From NCBI GenBank assembly GCA_016716425.1, contig JADJWJ010000001.1, forward strand, positions 307,001 through 371,000: DNA of 64,000 nucleotides. Direction: 5' to 3'. The notes beneath the pieces are model-generated. The model was not told where the DNA came from and searched no databases. It saw only the letters and a program-made list of their open reading frames with translations. Source of the stretch: Betaproteobacteria bacterium (lineage in GTDB: Bacteria; Pseudomonadota; Gammaproteobacteria; Burkholderiales; Casimicrobiaceae). Below are positions 43,418 to 52,368 of this stretch, in pieces (positions within the stretch are counted from its first letter, which is position 1; each line of letters opens with the position of its first letter). The position numbers and the translations under genes were made by a program.

Positions 43418-43840
43418 ATGAACACCCTGCAAGTGTACGACCCGTTTGCCGACGCCGCGTTCGACGACATCTTCCGCGGCTTCTTCAAGCCCGTCCGCGC
43501 GCTGCGCGACGCGCCCGCGCCGATCAAGGTCGACGTCACCGAGAAGCCCGAGGCGTACGTCGTCCACGCCGAGATCCCGGGGGTGAAAAAGGAGGACATC
43601 CAGGTGACCGTCGAGGGCAACCAGGTCACGATCGCCGCGGAAGTGAAGCGCACGACCGAGCAGAAGGAAGGCGAGCGCGTGCTGCGCAGCGAGCGCTACG
43701 CCGGCGCCGTCTTCCGCAGCTTCGTGCTGCCGGCCGAACTCGACGAGAACGCGAGCCAGGCAAAGTACGACGGCGGCGTGCTGGAATTGACGCTGGCGAA
43801 GAAGCCGCAGGTCGCGGGGCGCAAGCTCGCCGTCCAGTAA
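43418..43840 (+). CDS. Hsp20/alpha-crystallin family small heat-shock protein
   Basis: 140 residues, with the alpha-crystallin domain from about 38 to 130: IKVDVTEKPEAYVVHAEIPG, VKKEDIQVTVEGNQVTIAAE, YAGAVFRSFVLPAELDEN and the A-x-x-x-n-G-V-L signature as KYDGGVLELTLAKKP. It is an ATP-independent holdase for unfolding proteins. GGAG lies about 10 bases before the ATG, and a sigma32-like promoter is present upstream. Confidence 0.95.
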   Translation: MNTLQVYDPFADAAFDDIFRGFFKPVRALRDAPAPIKVDVTEKPEAYVVHAEIPGVKKEDIQVTVEGNQVTIAAEVKRTTEQKEGERVLRSERYAGAVFRSFVLPAELDENASQAKYDGGVLELTLAKKPQVAGRKLAVQ

Positions 43841-43925
43841 CGGACGCGGGTGCCGGGCCGACGCCCATCCGGCCTGCGGGCACGATGCGCGGCGGCCCGT
43901 GTCGGTTGCGACGCGGCGGCTCGTC

Positions 43926-44135
43926 CTAGCGGATGCGCTTCGCGGCGTACTCCTCCTCGATGTTGTCGCGGAAGAAGCTCCACGGCGACGACGCCGTCGC
44001 GAACCGGCGCCACACCTCGGGCGAGACGCCCGTGTACTGGAAGGTGCCTGCGGTGAGCTCGACGACGAGCAGCCGTGCGCGCTCGTCGTAGCCGGCGGCC
44101 CGCAGGCTGCCGCCGGACATCCGCTTCATCTCCAT
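43926..44135 (-). CDS. KTSC-domain protein
   Basis: 69 residues. The pattern (SLRAAGYDERARLLVVELTA, TFQYTGVSPEVWRRFATASS, FFRDNIEEEYAAKRIR) is the KTSC domain, a small fold also appended to some lysyl-tRNA synthetases. Function unknown. It is a single-gene unit between hsp20 and the Yip1-like gene, divergent from the latter. Confidence 0.87.
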   Translation of the reverse strand: MEMKRMSGGSLRAAGYDERARLLVVELTAGTFQYTGVSPEVWRRFATASSPWSFFRDNIEEEYAAKRIR

Positions 44136-44239
44136 CGGTCCTCGCGTCGTGGTGCGCCGGCCGCGCCGGGCCGGGCGTCCGCCCGAGTATCCGGCGCCGC
44201 CGCGCGCGCCGTCAACGGTCCGACCAGCACGGTCCGTCC

Positions 44240-44245
44240 TACAAT
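44240..44245 (+). promoter_or_regulatory. TACAAT -10-like box 6 bases before the Yip1-family start codon
   Basis: TACAAT ends 6 bases before the ATG at 44252, so initiation 6-8 bases downstream would give a leaderless mRNA. No ribosome binding site precedes this ATG. The -35 region is not obvious. Confidence 0.4.
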
Positions 44246-44251
44246 CGCCCG

Positions 44252-44824
44252 ATGACCACCTGGCAGCGGATCGTCGGCATCGTGCTTCGTCCAGGCGACG
44301 AGTGGGAGCTCATCGCGCGCGAGGACACGTCGATCGACGAACTGACGCGGCGCTACATCGTGCCGCTGTCGCTGCTGGCGCCGGTCGCGACCGTGATCGG
44401 CATGAGTTACTTCGACCGGACCTGGGACGCCGACGCCGGCTATCTGGTGCCGCCCGACCAGATCCTCGCCGCGGGGGCGACCACCCTGTTCACGTCGATC
44501 CTGTCGGTGTTCGCGCTCGCGGCCATCTTCGTGCTGATCGCGCCGTTGTACGGCAGCTCGCGCGACTATCGCGCGGCGCTCAAGGTGGCCACGTACGGTT
44601 CGGTCCCGGTGATGCTGGCCGGCGCCACGCTGCTGCTGCCGGTCATGGCGCTCGTCGGGCTGATCGGACTGTGCCACTCGCTGTTCGTCTGGTGGCTGGG
44701 CGTGCGGCAGGTGCTCGCGGTCAAGCGCAGCGACCAGGCGGAGTTCGTCGGCATCGCGATGGTGCTGCTGTTCATCGCGTCGACGGTGGCCGGCGCGGCC
44801 GCCAGCGCGCTCGGCGTGCTCTGA
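44252..44824 (+). CDS. Yip1-family membrane protein
   Basis: 190 residues with about five membrane segments (near 30-50, 75-105, 115-140, 142-160, 170-190) and the N-terminal amphipathic part RIVGIVLRPGDEWELIARED typical of bacterial Yip1-domain proteins. Function unknown. The ATG at 44252 is chosen over longer in-frame reading because family sequence begins there. Confidence 0.85.
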   Translation: MTTWQRIVGIVLRPGDEWELIAREDTSIDELTRRYIVPLSLLAPVATVIGMSYFDRTWDADAGYLVPPDQILAAGATTLFTSILSVFALAAIFVLIAPLYGSSRDYRAALKVATYGSVPVMLAGATLLLPVMALVGLIGLCHSLFVWWLGVRQVLAVKRSDQAEFVGIAMVLLFIASTVAGAAASALGVL

Positions 44825-44847
44825 CCGGCCTGCCGTTCACCGCGGGG

Positions 44848-45492
44848 TCAGTGCGTGGCGGCGTTGCCCCACAGCGCCTTCAGACGTGCGTCGCGCCCGC
44901 AGCCGGTCCGGTAGTACGTGTAGCGGACCGGGTTCTTGACGTAGTAGTCCTGGTGGTACTCCTCGGCCGGCCAGAACTCGCCGGCGGCGACGATCGGCGT
45001 CACGATCGGATCCTTGAACGGCTTGGTCGTCGCGAGCAGCGCCTTCGAGTTCTCCGCCGCCTGCCGTTGCAGGTCCGTGTGCACGAAGATCGCCGTCCGG
45101 TACTGCGAGCCCGCGTCGCAGAACTGGCGATCCTTCACCGTCGGGTCGACGTTGCGCCAGAACACCTCCAGCAGCTTTTCGTACGTGACCTGCTTCGGGT
45201 CGTAGACGACCTGCACGACCTCGGCGTGGCCGGTGCGGCCGGCGGACACCTCCTCGTAGGTCGGGTTGCGCGTGGTGCCGCCCATGTAGCCCGACGTCGT
45301 GGACAGGACGCCGGGAAGCTTGTCGTACGGCGGTTCCATGCACCAGAAGCAGCCGCCGGCGAACGTCGCGACGGCGGCGCCGGCCGGCGGCGCCTTCGCC
45401 GGCTGCGCGCCGGCGGCGCCCGCCACGGCAAAGCACGCCAGGACGGCCGCGAGCGCGTCGCGGCTTGCGCGGAGCAGGGAACGTGATCTCAT
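44848..45492 (-). CDS. msrA: Peptide-methionine (S)-S-oxide reductase, exported
   Basis: 214 residues. The N-terminus is a signal peptide (SLLRASRDALAAVLACFAVA, ending near GAAGAQPA), so it should act in the periplasm. The catalytic motif FAGGCFWCMEPPYDKLPGV is near residue 48, with GYMGGTTRNPTYEEV, GHAEVVQVVYDPKQVTYEKL and EYHQDYYVKNPVRY. It reduces methionine-S-sulfoxide in proteins. It converges with the Yip1-family gene. Confidence 0.96.
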   Translation of the reverse strand: MRSRSLLRASRDALAAVLACFAVAGAAGAQPAKAPPAGAAVATFAGGCFWCMEPPYDKLPGVLSTTSGYMGGTTRNPTYEEVSAGRTGHAEVVQVVYDPKQVTYEKLLEVFWRNVDPTVKDRQFCDAGSQYRTAIFVHTDLQRQAAENSKALLATTKPFKDPIVTPIVAAGEFWPAEEYHQDYYVKNPVRYTYYRTGCGRDARLKALWGNAATH

Positions 45493-45580
45493 CGGGGATT
45501 CCTTCTCGGAGTTTGTCCGGGGCGCGCGGCGCCGCCTGCGTGCTGTAGTCGGCGCGCCGCGGCGCGTCCTTACGCGCGCG

Positions 45581-46483
45581 TCATCGCGGCAGGCCCGCCC
45601 GGTCGCGGCAGTGCTTGACGATCGCGGCGTCGTCCTCGTCGCCGTAGCCGGCGGCGACGGCCGCCGCGAACGCGGCGTGCGCGGCGGTGGCGAGCGGCGC
45701 GGGCACGCCGTGGCGCCGCGCGAACGCCGCCGCGATGCCGACGTCCTTGGTCAGGATGCGCGCCGCGGCGCGCGGCGCATAGTCGCCGGCGAGCGCGCGC
45801 GGCATCCGGTCCGCGAAGATCCAGCTGCCGCCCGAGCTCGCGTTGACGATGTCGACGACGAGGCGAGGATCGAGCCCGGCCTTCGCGGCGAGCGCGAGTG
45901 CCTCCGCGCCGGCCGCGAGGTTCACCGCGGCCAGCAGATTGTTGACGATCTTGAAGCGGGCCGCATGTCCGGGTTGCGTCCCCACGTGGAACACCGTGCC
46001 GGCGATCGCCGCGAGCACCGGCGCGCAGCGCGCGCGCGCGCCTTCGTCGCCCGCGACCATCATCGTCATCGTGCCGTCGTGCGCGCGGCGCGGGCCGCCC
46101 GACACCGGCGCATCCACCAGCACGCCGCCGCGCGCGGCGACCCGCGGCGCGAGCGCCGTCACGTAGTCCGGATCGACCGTGGAGGCAAGCAGCACGACCC
46201 GGCCGCCCGCGAGCGCGGGCGCGGCGCCGTCGGCCCCGAACAGCACGGTCTCGACCTCGTCGGCATCGACGACGAGGACGATCGCGACGCCACAGGCGCG
46301 AACCAGCGCGGCAGGCGAGGGCTCGCAGGTCGCCCCTCGCGCCGCGGCCTCGACCTCGACGTCCGGCTTGATGTCGCGCACGCGGGTGTCGAAACCTGCG
46401 CGCAGCAGGCTCGCCACCACGCCCATGCCCATGGCGCCGGCGCCGATGACGCCGACCGCCGGCAACGCCGTCGCCGCGGACAC
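45581..46483 (-). CDS. 3-hydroxyisobutyrate dehydrogenase-family NAD(P)-dependent oxidoreductase
   Basis: 300 residues. Cofactor motif VGVIGAGAMGMGVVASLLRA is at residue 10, the substrate loop DAPVSGGPRRAHDGTMTMMV near 125 and the catalytic Lys in ARFKIVNNLLAAVNLAAGAE near 172. The family oxidises beta-hydroxyacids such as 3-hydroxyisobutyrate, tartronate or L-threonate; which one is not clear. It is 10 bases downstream of the lipoprotein gene on the same strand. Confidence 0.9.
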   Translation of the reverse strand: MSAATALPAVGVIGAGAMGMGVVASLLRAGFDTRVRDIKPDVEVEAAARGATCEPSPAALVRACGVAIVLVVDADEVETVLFGADGAAPALAGGRVVLLASTVDPDYVTALAPRVAARGGVLVDAPVSGGPRRAHDGTMTMMVAGDEGARARCAPVLAAIAGTVFHVGTQPGHAARFKIVNNLLAAVNLAAGAEALALAAKAGLDPRLVVDIVNASSGGSWIFADRMPRALAGDYAPRAAARILTKDVGIAAAFARRHGVPAPLATAAHAAFAAAVAAGYGDEDDAAIVKHCRDRAGLPR

Positions 46484-46493
46484 GCGCGGGCGC

Positions 46494-46862
46494 CTACTTC
46501 GCCGGCGGCAGCACGGCGTACGGCTCGCAGTCGCGCAGCGGCGTGGGCACGTTGTCGGCGATGAACACGAGTTCCGTGCCGCGGCCGCGCAGCTCGAGAT
46601 TGCCGTTGCTGTAGCGGACGCCGGCAGCGGCGCCCACGCTCGGAATCTGGTAGAGCGTCACCCGCTGCGCGCCCGGCAGCAGCACGCGGGCCTCGCCCTC
46701 GACGAAACGCACGATGAACCGCTCGCCGTTCAGCTGGCAGGCGAACGTGTTCTTCGCGAGCTCCTCCTCCTTCTTCTTCTGCGGGTTCTCGCACGCTGCG
46801 AGCGCCAGCGCGGCGGCGAGCGCGAGTGCGGGCGCGGCGGCACGCGCGGACAGGCGGGTCAT
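46494..46862 (-). CDS. Putative lipoprotein, MliC-like
   Basis: 122 residues. Signal peptide with lipobox LAAC (Cys24), then a Lys/Glu-rich linker (ENPQKKKEEELAKN). The small beta-strand domain, TFACQLNGERFIVRFVEGEA ... VRYSNGNLELRGRGTELVF, resembles MliC inhibitors of C-type lysozyme. It should be anchored in the outer or inner membrane facing the periplasm. The MliC link is from pattern resemblance only. Confidence 0.7.
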   Translation of the reverse strand: MTRLSARAAAPALALAAALALAACENPQKKKEEELAKNTFACQLNGERFIVRFVEGEARVLLPGAQRVTLYQIPSVGAAAGVRYSNGNLELRGRGTELVFIADNVPTPLRDCEPYAVLPPAK

Positions 46863-46965
46863 GCGGTGGCTCCGGGGGACGACCCCGCGAGGATATCACC
46901 GCGCGCTGCCCGAGGCGCGGACGCGCGGGAGCGCGGGTGCGGGCCGGCCCGCGCCCCGACCCGCG

Positions 46966-48291
46966 TCAGCACTCGGCGACGTTGAGCGCGATGCCGCCGA
47001 TGGACGCGGTCTTGTAGCGGCCGGCCATCTTGCGGCCCGTCTCCACCACGGTGCGCGCGAGCGAATCGAACCCCTGGCGCGGCGCCGGCGCGCGCACCGC
47101 GGCGAGCGCCGCGTCGTACGCGCGTCGCGCGGCCAGCGCGTTGCGCTCGATGCACGGTTGTTCGATGCGGCCGCCGTCGGGGTCGCAGGGGAGGCCCAGG
47201 TGCGGCGCCAGCGCGCGCTCGGCCGCGTGGACGATCTGCGCGTTGCTGCCGCTCATCACCGCCGCGAGCCCCGCCGCCGCCATTGCGGCGCCGACGCCCA
47301 CCTCGCCCTGGCAGCCGACCTGCCGGACGCCCGCGGAGCGCAACAGGCCGCCGACCGCGGCGCCGGCCAGCAGGAAGTCGAGTGCGCGCTCCTCGTGTCC
47401 GATCGGCGCCGTGTCGCGCCAGAGCTGGAGCAGCGCCGCCACGGGGCCCGCGGCGCCGCACGACGGGGCGGCGACGACCCGGCCGCCGGTGGCGTTCTCC
47501 TCGGCTACCGCCGTCGCGTAGATCGCGACGCGGTCGCCGGGCGACCCGCCGGTCGAGCGATGCGCGTCCGACCACGACGGCGCCGTCCGCCGCCCGCCGC
47601 CCGGCATCGGGCCCTCGCTGGTCAGCCCGCGCTCGACGCAGGCGCGCATCGCCTGCGCGACCTGCAGGAGCCCGGCCCGCACTTCGCCGGGGCTGTAGAA
47701 CGTGGCTTCGTTCGCGCGGGCGATGTCGACGATCTTCTTGCCGTGCGCGGCGCACGCGGCGAGCAACGCTTCCGCCGACGCGAAAGTGAAAGGCACGCGC
47801 GGCATCGCCGCGCCGCCCGAAGCGTCCTGGTCCGACAGCACGGTGCCCCCGCCGGTGGAAAAGTAGACGCGCGACGCGACCGCGTCGCCGCGTGCGTCGC
47901 GGGCGACGAAGCGCATCGCGTTGCCGTCGTACGCGAGCGAGTGGTTGACGATGAACCGCAGGTCGTGCGCGGGATCGAACCCGACGCGGCGCCCGCCCGG
48001 AAGGGCGAGCGCGCGCTCGGCCTGCGCGCGCTCGAGGCACTGCGCGAGCGTCGCGCTGTCGCAGCGCTCGGGCGGCTGGCCGGAGAGCCCGGCGACGATC
48101 GCGCGGTCGCTGCCGTTCTCGCGGCCGTGGAACGACAGGCCGCCGTACAGTTCGGCCTCGACTCGCGCGGTCATCGGCAGCAGGCCGTCCGCCGCGAGCT
48201 CGTGCACGAAGCGCAGGGCGGCGCGCTGCGGCCCCACCGTGTAGGACGACGACGGTCCCGGGCCGATCCGGTACAACTCGAATGCGCTCAC
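46966..48291 (-). CDS. sdaA: L-serine ammonia-lyase, [4Fe-4S] type
   Basis: 441 residues from GTG 48291 (a second GTG two codons upstream is also possible). The beta part starts VSAFELYRIGPGPSSSYTVG. The alpha part has cluster ligands in VRQVGCQGEVGVGAAMA, LPCDPDGGRIEQPCIERNAL, and the protein ends IALNVAEC, keeping the C-terminal Cys that enters the active site in Legionella L-serine dehydratase. It converts serine to pyruvate and ammonia. The usual SSSHTVGP motif reads SSSYTVGP here. It is separated from aceK by a 260-bp gap without a gene. Confidence 0.92.
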   Translation of the reverse strand: MSAFELYRIGPGPSSSYTVGPQRAALRFVHELAADGLLPMTARVEAELYGGLSFHGRENGSDRAIVAGLSGQPPERCDSATLAQCLERAQAERALALPGGRRVGFDPAHDLRFIVNHSLAYDGNAMRFVARDARGDAVASRVYFSTGGGTVLSDQDASGGAAMPRVPFTFASAEALLAACAAHGKKIVDIARANEATFYSPGEVRAGLLQVAQAMRACVERGLTSEGPMPGGGRRTAPSWSDAHRSTGGSPGDRVAIYATAVAEENATGGRVVAAPSCGAAGPVAALLQLWRDTAPIGHEERALDFLLAGAAVGGLLRSAGVRQVGCQGEVGVGAAMAAAGLAAVMSGSNAQIVHAAERALAPHLGLPCDPDGGRIEQPCIERNALAARRAYDAALAAVRAPAPRQGFDSLARTVVETGRKMAGRYKTASIGGIALNVAEC

Positions 48292-48557
48292 GTACACGCC
48301 GCCATCCCCCGCCGATCCGGAGTGCGTGCAGCGCCGTCTCGCCGTCGCCGGGTCGCCGCAGCCTCCAACCGCGCGCTGCGGTGCACGGAGCGGTCCGCTC
48401 CGCCGCCGCAGCGACGCTTTGTTGTGGACGGCGAGTATGCGCAACCGGGGGGTGGCGGGGAGGCCCATCCGACGATCGTCCGCCGGAAGCCGCCGAGCGG
48501 TAGCCTGCGGCAATCCTGTCGAGTACAGGCGCAGCGCACCGGGCGGCCGGATCCGCT

Positions 48558-50357
48558 CTAGCCCGCCGCCGGCGCGGGTGGTGCGAACCGCACGCGGCCC
48601 GGATAGGACAGCACCTCGGCCGGCTCGCCGCCGCCGATCTGCTCCTGCACGCCCGACCACCACGCCGCGTCGAGCAGGTCGGCGTGGAACGCGACGAACG
48701 CCTCGCGCACACGCGGATCGGTGAGCAGGAACGTCGCGAACTCCTCCGGGAACACGTCGTGCGGGCCGACCGGGTACCAGACGTCGCCGGACATCTCGTC
48801 GAAGCCCGGCGGCTGCGGCGGGATCTTCCGGAACCGGCAGTCGGTCAGGTACTCGATCTCGTCGTAGTCGTAGAAGACGACGCGCCCGTAGCGCGTCATT
48901 CCGAAGTTCTTGAACAGGAGGTCGCCGGCGAAGATGTTGACGGCGGCGAGTTCGCGCAGCGCGTCGCCGTAGTCGCGGATCGCCGCGATCCGCTCGGAGT
49001 CGTCGGCCGCCTCGAGGAACAGGTTGAGCGGCGTCATCCGGCGCTCGATGTAGACGTGGCGCACGATGACGCGGTCGCCGTCCTCCTCGATCTGCGTCGG
49101 CGCGACGTCGCGCAACTCGGCCAGCAGCTCCGGCGCGAAGCGGCTGCGCGGGAACGCGACGTCCGAGTACTCGAGGATGTCGGTCATCCGGCCGGCCCGG
49201 TCGTGGTGCTTCACCAGCGCGTACTTCTGCTGCACCTTCGCCGCGTCGGTGTCCTTGGAGGCCGCGATGCGGTCCTTGATGATCTTGAACACGTACGGGT
49301 ACGACGGCAGCGTGAACACGCACATCACGAGCCCGCGGATCCCGGGCGCGACGATGAACCGGTCGCGCGAGTGCGCGAGGTGGTGCAGGAAGTCGCGGTA
49401 GAAGAGGTTCTTGCCGGCCTTCTGCAGGCCCACCATCGTGTACAGCTCGGACGGTGTCTTGTCGGGCAGCATCGCGTGCAGGAACGCGACGTACGCGGAC
49501 GGCACCTCCATGTCGACGAGGAAGTACGAGCGGTTGGCCGAGAACAGCAGCGCGAGTTCCGCCTCGTCCGTCAGCAGCGCGTCGACGTACAGCCGGCCGT
49601 CCGCCGCGTGCCTGATCGCGACGGCGAACGGCGTCATCCGCATGCCGTTGACGACGCGGCCGACCGCGTAGGCGGTCTGATCGCGGAAGAACAGCGTCGA
49701 CAGCACCTGCAGCTGGTGGTTGGCCTCGGCCACGTACGGGCGCGGCGCCTGGGCGCGAAACGCGGCCAGCAGGTGGATGAGGTCGCGGCGGAAATCGGCG
49801 AAGCGCGTCTCGAAGCGGAAGTCGAGCACGGCGTCGATCAGGGCGCTGCGCAGGCCCTGCTCGCGCGGGTAGTAGCTGCGGTACGTCGGCGGGTCCGCCT
49901 GGATATGCTCGGTCGAGATCGCCGGCCGCACGAAGATGAAGCGGTTGTGGAAGTACGTGCGGTGCAGGATCTTGCACGACACCGAGTTGAAGAACGTCTC
50001 GGCGCACTCCGGCTGCTTGTGGTCGATGAGCAGGCCGATGAAATGCAGCTTCACGCGCTCCCACAGCGCGTCCGCGCCGCTGCCGTCGAGACCGGCCGGG
50101 CGGAACTCGCGCTGAATGCGCTCGACCGTCTCGACGACGCGGCGGTCGTAGTAGTCGATACGGTCGCGCGCGACGTGGCGCAGCGCGCGCCAGTTGCGCG
50201 ACTCGAAGTGGCCCTTCGCGGCGCGCGCGCAATCGCGGAACAGCGCGTAGTGGCGGTCGAAGCCGTCGCGCAGCGCGCGCGCGATCGCGTGCGCCGTGTC
50301 GTCGGCCGCCGCGGTGAGACCGGGCGGGGCGGCGGCTGCGAGCGCGCGCGCGGGCAT
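48558..50357 (-). CDS. aceK: Isocitrate dehydrogenase kinase/phosphatase
   Basis: 599 residues, normal AceK length. Recognisable parts are HYALFRDCARAAKGHFESRN near 35, RTYFHNRFIFVRPAISTEHI near 130, the kinase core with YPYVFKIIKDRIAASKDTDA, VNIFAGDLLFKNFGMTRYGR and VFYDYDEIEYLTDCRFRKIP, and the C-terminus ending RVRFAPPAPAAG. It controls flux between the TCA cycle and glyoxylate shunt by phosphorylating Icd. Neither icd nor aceA/aceB is nearby. Confidence 0.97.
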   Translation of the reverse strand: MPARALAAAAPPGLTAAADDTAHAIARALRDGFDRHYALFRDCARAAKGHFESRNWRALRHVARDRIDYYDRRVVETVERIQREFRPAGLDGSGADALWERVKLHFIGLLIDHKQPECAETFFNSVSCKILHRTYFHNRFIFVRPAISTEHIQADPPTYRSYYPREQGLRSALIDAVLDFRFETRFADFRRDLIHLLAAFRAQAPRPYVAEANHQLQVLSTLFFRDQTAYAVGRVVNGMRMTPFAVAIRHAADGRLYVDALLTDEAELALLFSANRSYFLVDMEVPSAYVAFLHAMLPDKTPSELYTMVGLQKAGKNLFYRDFLHHLAHSRDRFIVAPGIRGLVMCVFTLPSYPYVFKIIKDRIAASKDTDAAKVQQKYALVKHHDRAGRMTDILEYSDVAFPRSRFAPELLAELRDVAPTQIEEDGDRVIVRHVYIERRMTPLNLFLEAADDSERIAAIRDYGDALRELAAVNIFAGDLLFKNFGMTRYGRVVFYDYDEIEYLTDCRFRKIPPQPPGFDEMSGDVWYPVGPHDVFPEEFATFLLTDPRVREAFVAFHADLLDAAWWSGVQEQIGGGEPAEVLSYPGRVRFAPPAPAAG

Positions 50358-50529
50358 CGGGGGCTCGCGGGACCGGCGGGACTAGCAGGGAGAGGCCGGC
50401 GGTGCGCGCCGGAGCGCCGCACCGGGCGGCAGGCGGACCGGCGCCGGGCGGGCCTGCCGGCGAACCGCGGTCCTCGTTCCGGCACGGGCCTTGCTGCACG
50501 CTGCGCACATGATGAGGCATGATAGCGCA

Positions 50530-51267
50530 ATGACGGGGAGCCACCTTCCGGGCGCCGCGGTGTGCGCCGCGCTGGCTTCGGTTGCGGCCGTGGCGCTGCT
50601 GGCGCCGCCGGCCGCGCGTGCGCAGGCGAGCGTGGTCAAGTGCGTCGACGCCGACGGCAACGTCACCTACCAGGACTCCCCGTGCACGGCGGGGCAGGCG
50701 GGCCGCGCCGTCGCGCTGCCGAAGGCCGAGACGCGCGAGGACACGTCGGCGTGGGAGGACGCTGCGCGCGACGCGCGCGTGGTCAAGGGCATGCCGAAGC
50801 GCTGGGTGCTGAAGTCGCGGGGTACCCCGGCCGAGATCCGGCCCGGTGCGCCGCGCGAAGACGTCTCCGAGGTCTGGCGCTACGCGGGCAAGGACGGTGC
50901 GACGCTGGTGGGGTTCGCGGGGCCGAATGTCGCGTGGGTGCGCGACGACGCGGCGGCGACCGCGCCGCCGCGGCCGGCAACGGCGACCGCGACGCTGCGG
51001 CCGGCAACGGCGACCGCACCGGCGACCGCGCCGCCGCCGATCGTCGGCGCGCACAACCGCCGGTTCGTCATCGCCGGTCGCCACTGCGAGCACGTGCTGG
51101 CCGAGATCGGGCCGGCCGACCGGCAGGCGCCCGTTGCCACGGCCGCGAATGCGCCGGGTGGCGTCCGCTACACGTACGAGCCGAAGGACGGCGACCCGCA
51201 GATGCGCACGGTGTTCTCGTGCATCGGCGGCAAGGTCGCCGACGTCGAACGGACGGTCGTGCAGTGA
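50530..51267 (+). CDS. Exported DUF4124-domain protein (first of a tandem pair)
   Basis: 245 residues. Signal peptide to about 38 (PPAARAQA), then the DUF4124 motif VVKCVDADGNVTYQDSPCTA. A second part (about 75-135) reads GMPKRWVLKSRGTPAEIRPG ... SEVWRYAGKDGATLVGFAG, like a BamE/SmpA-type strand unit, followed by a Pro/Ala/Thr linker and a C-terminal section with two Cys (HCEHVL, FSCIGGK). Function unknown. Its stop overlaps the start of a paralogue (GTGA). Confidence 0.82.
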   Translation: MTGSHLPGAAVCAALASVAAVALLAPPAARAQASVVKCVDADGNVTYQDSPCTAGQAGRAVALPKAETREDTSAWEDAARDARVVKGMPKRWVLKSRGTPAEIRPGAPREDVSEVWRYAGKDGATLVGFAGPNVAWVRDDAAATAPPRPATATATLRPATATAPATAPPPIVGAHNRRFVIAGRHCEHVLAEIGPADRQAPVATAANAPGGVRYTYEPKDGDPQMRTVFSCIGGKVADVERTVVQ

Positions 51268-51914
51268 CGGGCCGCCGCGCGCCGGGCGCCGCGGTGCTGG
51301 CCGCGCTGGCGGCGTTGGCCGCGCCGGCCGCCGACGCGCAGGTCTACAAGTGCGTCGACCGCGCCGGCCGCACGACGTACCAGCAGCAGCCGTGCCCGGA
51401 GTCGCAGAAGGGGGGCCGCGTCGAGCTCCACGTCGGCGCCGTCCCGGCGAAGGACGACGACGACGACGCCGAACTGGCGACGCGCTCGCGGCTGAAGGAA
51501 GTCGCCGCAGGCATGCCGCGCGCGCTGGTGGTGCAGGCGTGGGGCGCGCCGCAGGAGATGCGCCCGCCGCGCGCCGGCGAGGACGCGAGCGAGGTCTGGG
51601 TCTACCGGCGCACCGACCTCGAGGCCCGGGTCGGATTCCGCAACAACGTCGTCGCGTGGCTCAACCACGGCTCGGAGGACGCGGCGCAGGCCGCGGCCGC
51701 GGCCGCCACGCCGCGGCAGGCCCTCGTGCCCGGCCGGCCGTGCGCGACGCTCGAAGCCGACCTGGGCCCCGCCGAAGGCATCGAAGAGGACTTCGACGCG
51801 GCGGTCGGGCGGCGCGTCCTGCACTACCGGTGGTCGCCCACCACCGCCGACAACGAGACCACGTTCGTCGTGTGCGACCAGGGCGTGGTCGCCAGCGTGC
51901 GGCACGCGCGCTGA
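51264..51914 (+). CDS. Exported DUF4124-domain protein (second of a tandem pair)
   Basis: 216 residues from GTG 51264. Same layout as its upstream neighbour: signal peptide, DUF4124 segment QVYKCVDRAGRTTYQQQPCP, an acidic linker with DDDDDAE, then GMPRALVVQAWGAPQEMRPP ... SEVWVYRRTDLEARVGFRN, and a C-terminal two-Cys part (RPCATLEADLG, FVVCDQGVVASV). It probably arose by tandem duplication and both are translated together. The function is unknown. Confidence 0.82.
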   Translation: MTGRRAPGAAVLAALAALAAPAADAQVYKCVDRAGRTTYQQQPCPESQKGGRVELHVGAVPAKDDDDDAELATRSRLKEVAAGMPRALVVQAWGAPQEMRPPRAGEDASEVWVYRRTDLEARVGFRNNVVAWLNHGSEDAAQAAAAAATPRQALVPGRPCATLEADLGPAEGIEEDFDAAVGRRVLHYRWSPTTADNETTFVVCDQGVVASVRHAR

Positions 51915-51924
51915 GCGGTCGCGG

Positions 51925-52263
51925 CTACCGCGCCGCGTCGGCCTGCGCCTGGTACTCCTTGACCTGCTCGTTGTAGGCGTTGATCGCGGCGTTGGACTCG
52001 GCGACGGCCGCATTGGCCGCCTTGACGGCCGCGTCCGCCTTCGCCGAGATCGCTTCGACGACGGCCTTCGCGCACTTCTGCCACTGTATGACTTCATTGC
52101 CCCACTGGCGGCGCTTCTGGTCCGACGCGAGGCGGCCGGGGTGCGCATCGGGCTTCTCGCACTTTGCCATTTCGGGCGGCGCGGCGGCAGGCGCGGGTGC
52201 CTGCGCGAGGGCGACGGCGGGGATGAACGCGAACGCAGCGACGACGATCGTTCGGGCGAACAT
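51925..52263 (-). CDS. Hypothetical exported coiled-coil protein
   Basis: 112 residues. The signal peptide ends near VALAQAPAPA. The mature part has two Cys (MAKCEKP, WQKCAKAVV) and a long Ala-rich helix (EAISAKADAAVKAANAAVAE, NEQVKEYQAQADAAR) with heptad-like hydrophobic spacing, probably a coiled coil. No family assigned. It is convergent with the DUF4124 pair. Confidence 0.7.
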   Translation of the reverse strand: MFARTIVVAAFAFIPAVALAQAPAPAAAPPEMAKCEKPDAHPGRLASDQKRRQWGNEVIQWQKCAKAVVEAISAKADAAVKAANAAVAESNAAINAYNEQVKEYQAQADAAR

Positions 52264-52368
52264 GGGGCGATTCCTCCGGCGTGGACGATTCGTCCATTTT
52301 ACCGCTGCGCGCCGGCGGTGGCGGCCGGCCGGTTGCGTGCCGCCGCGCGGGCGTGGTTACATCGGCGG

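Noticed and set aside
46966..51093. A 1375-codon minus-strand open frame running through sdaA, the aceK region and beyond
   Set aside because: Only the sdaA part (46966-48291) shows family sequence; the rest is Arg-rich frame shadow of aceK and of the DUF4124 genes, an effect of high GC.
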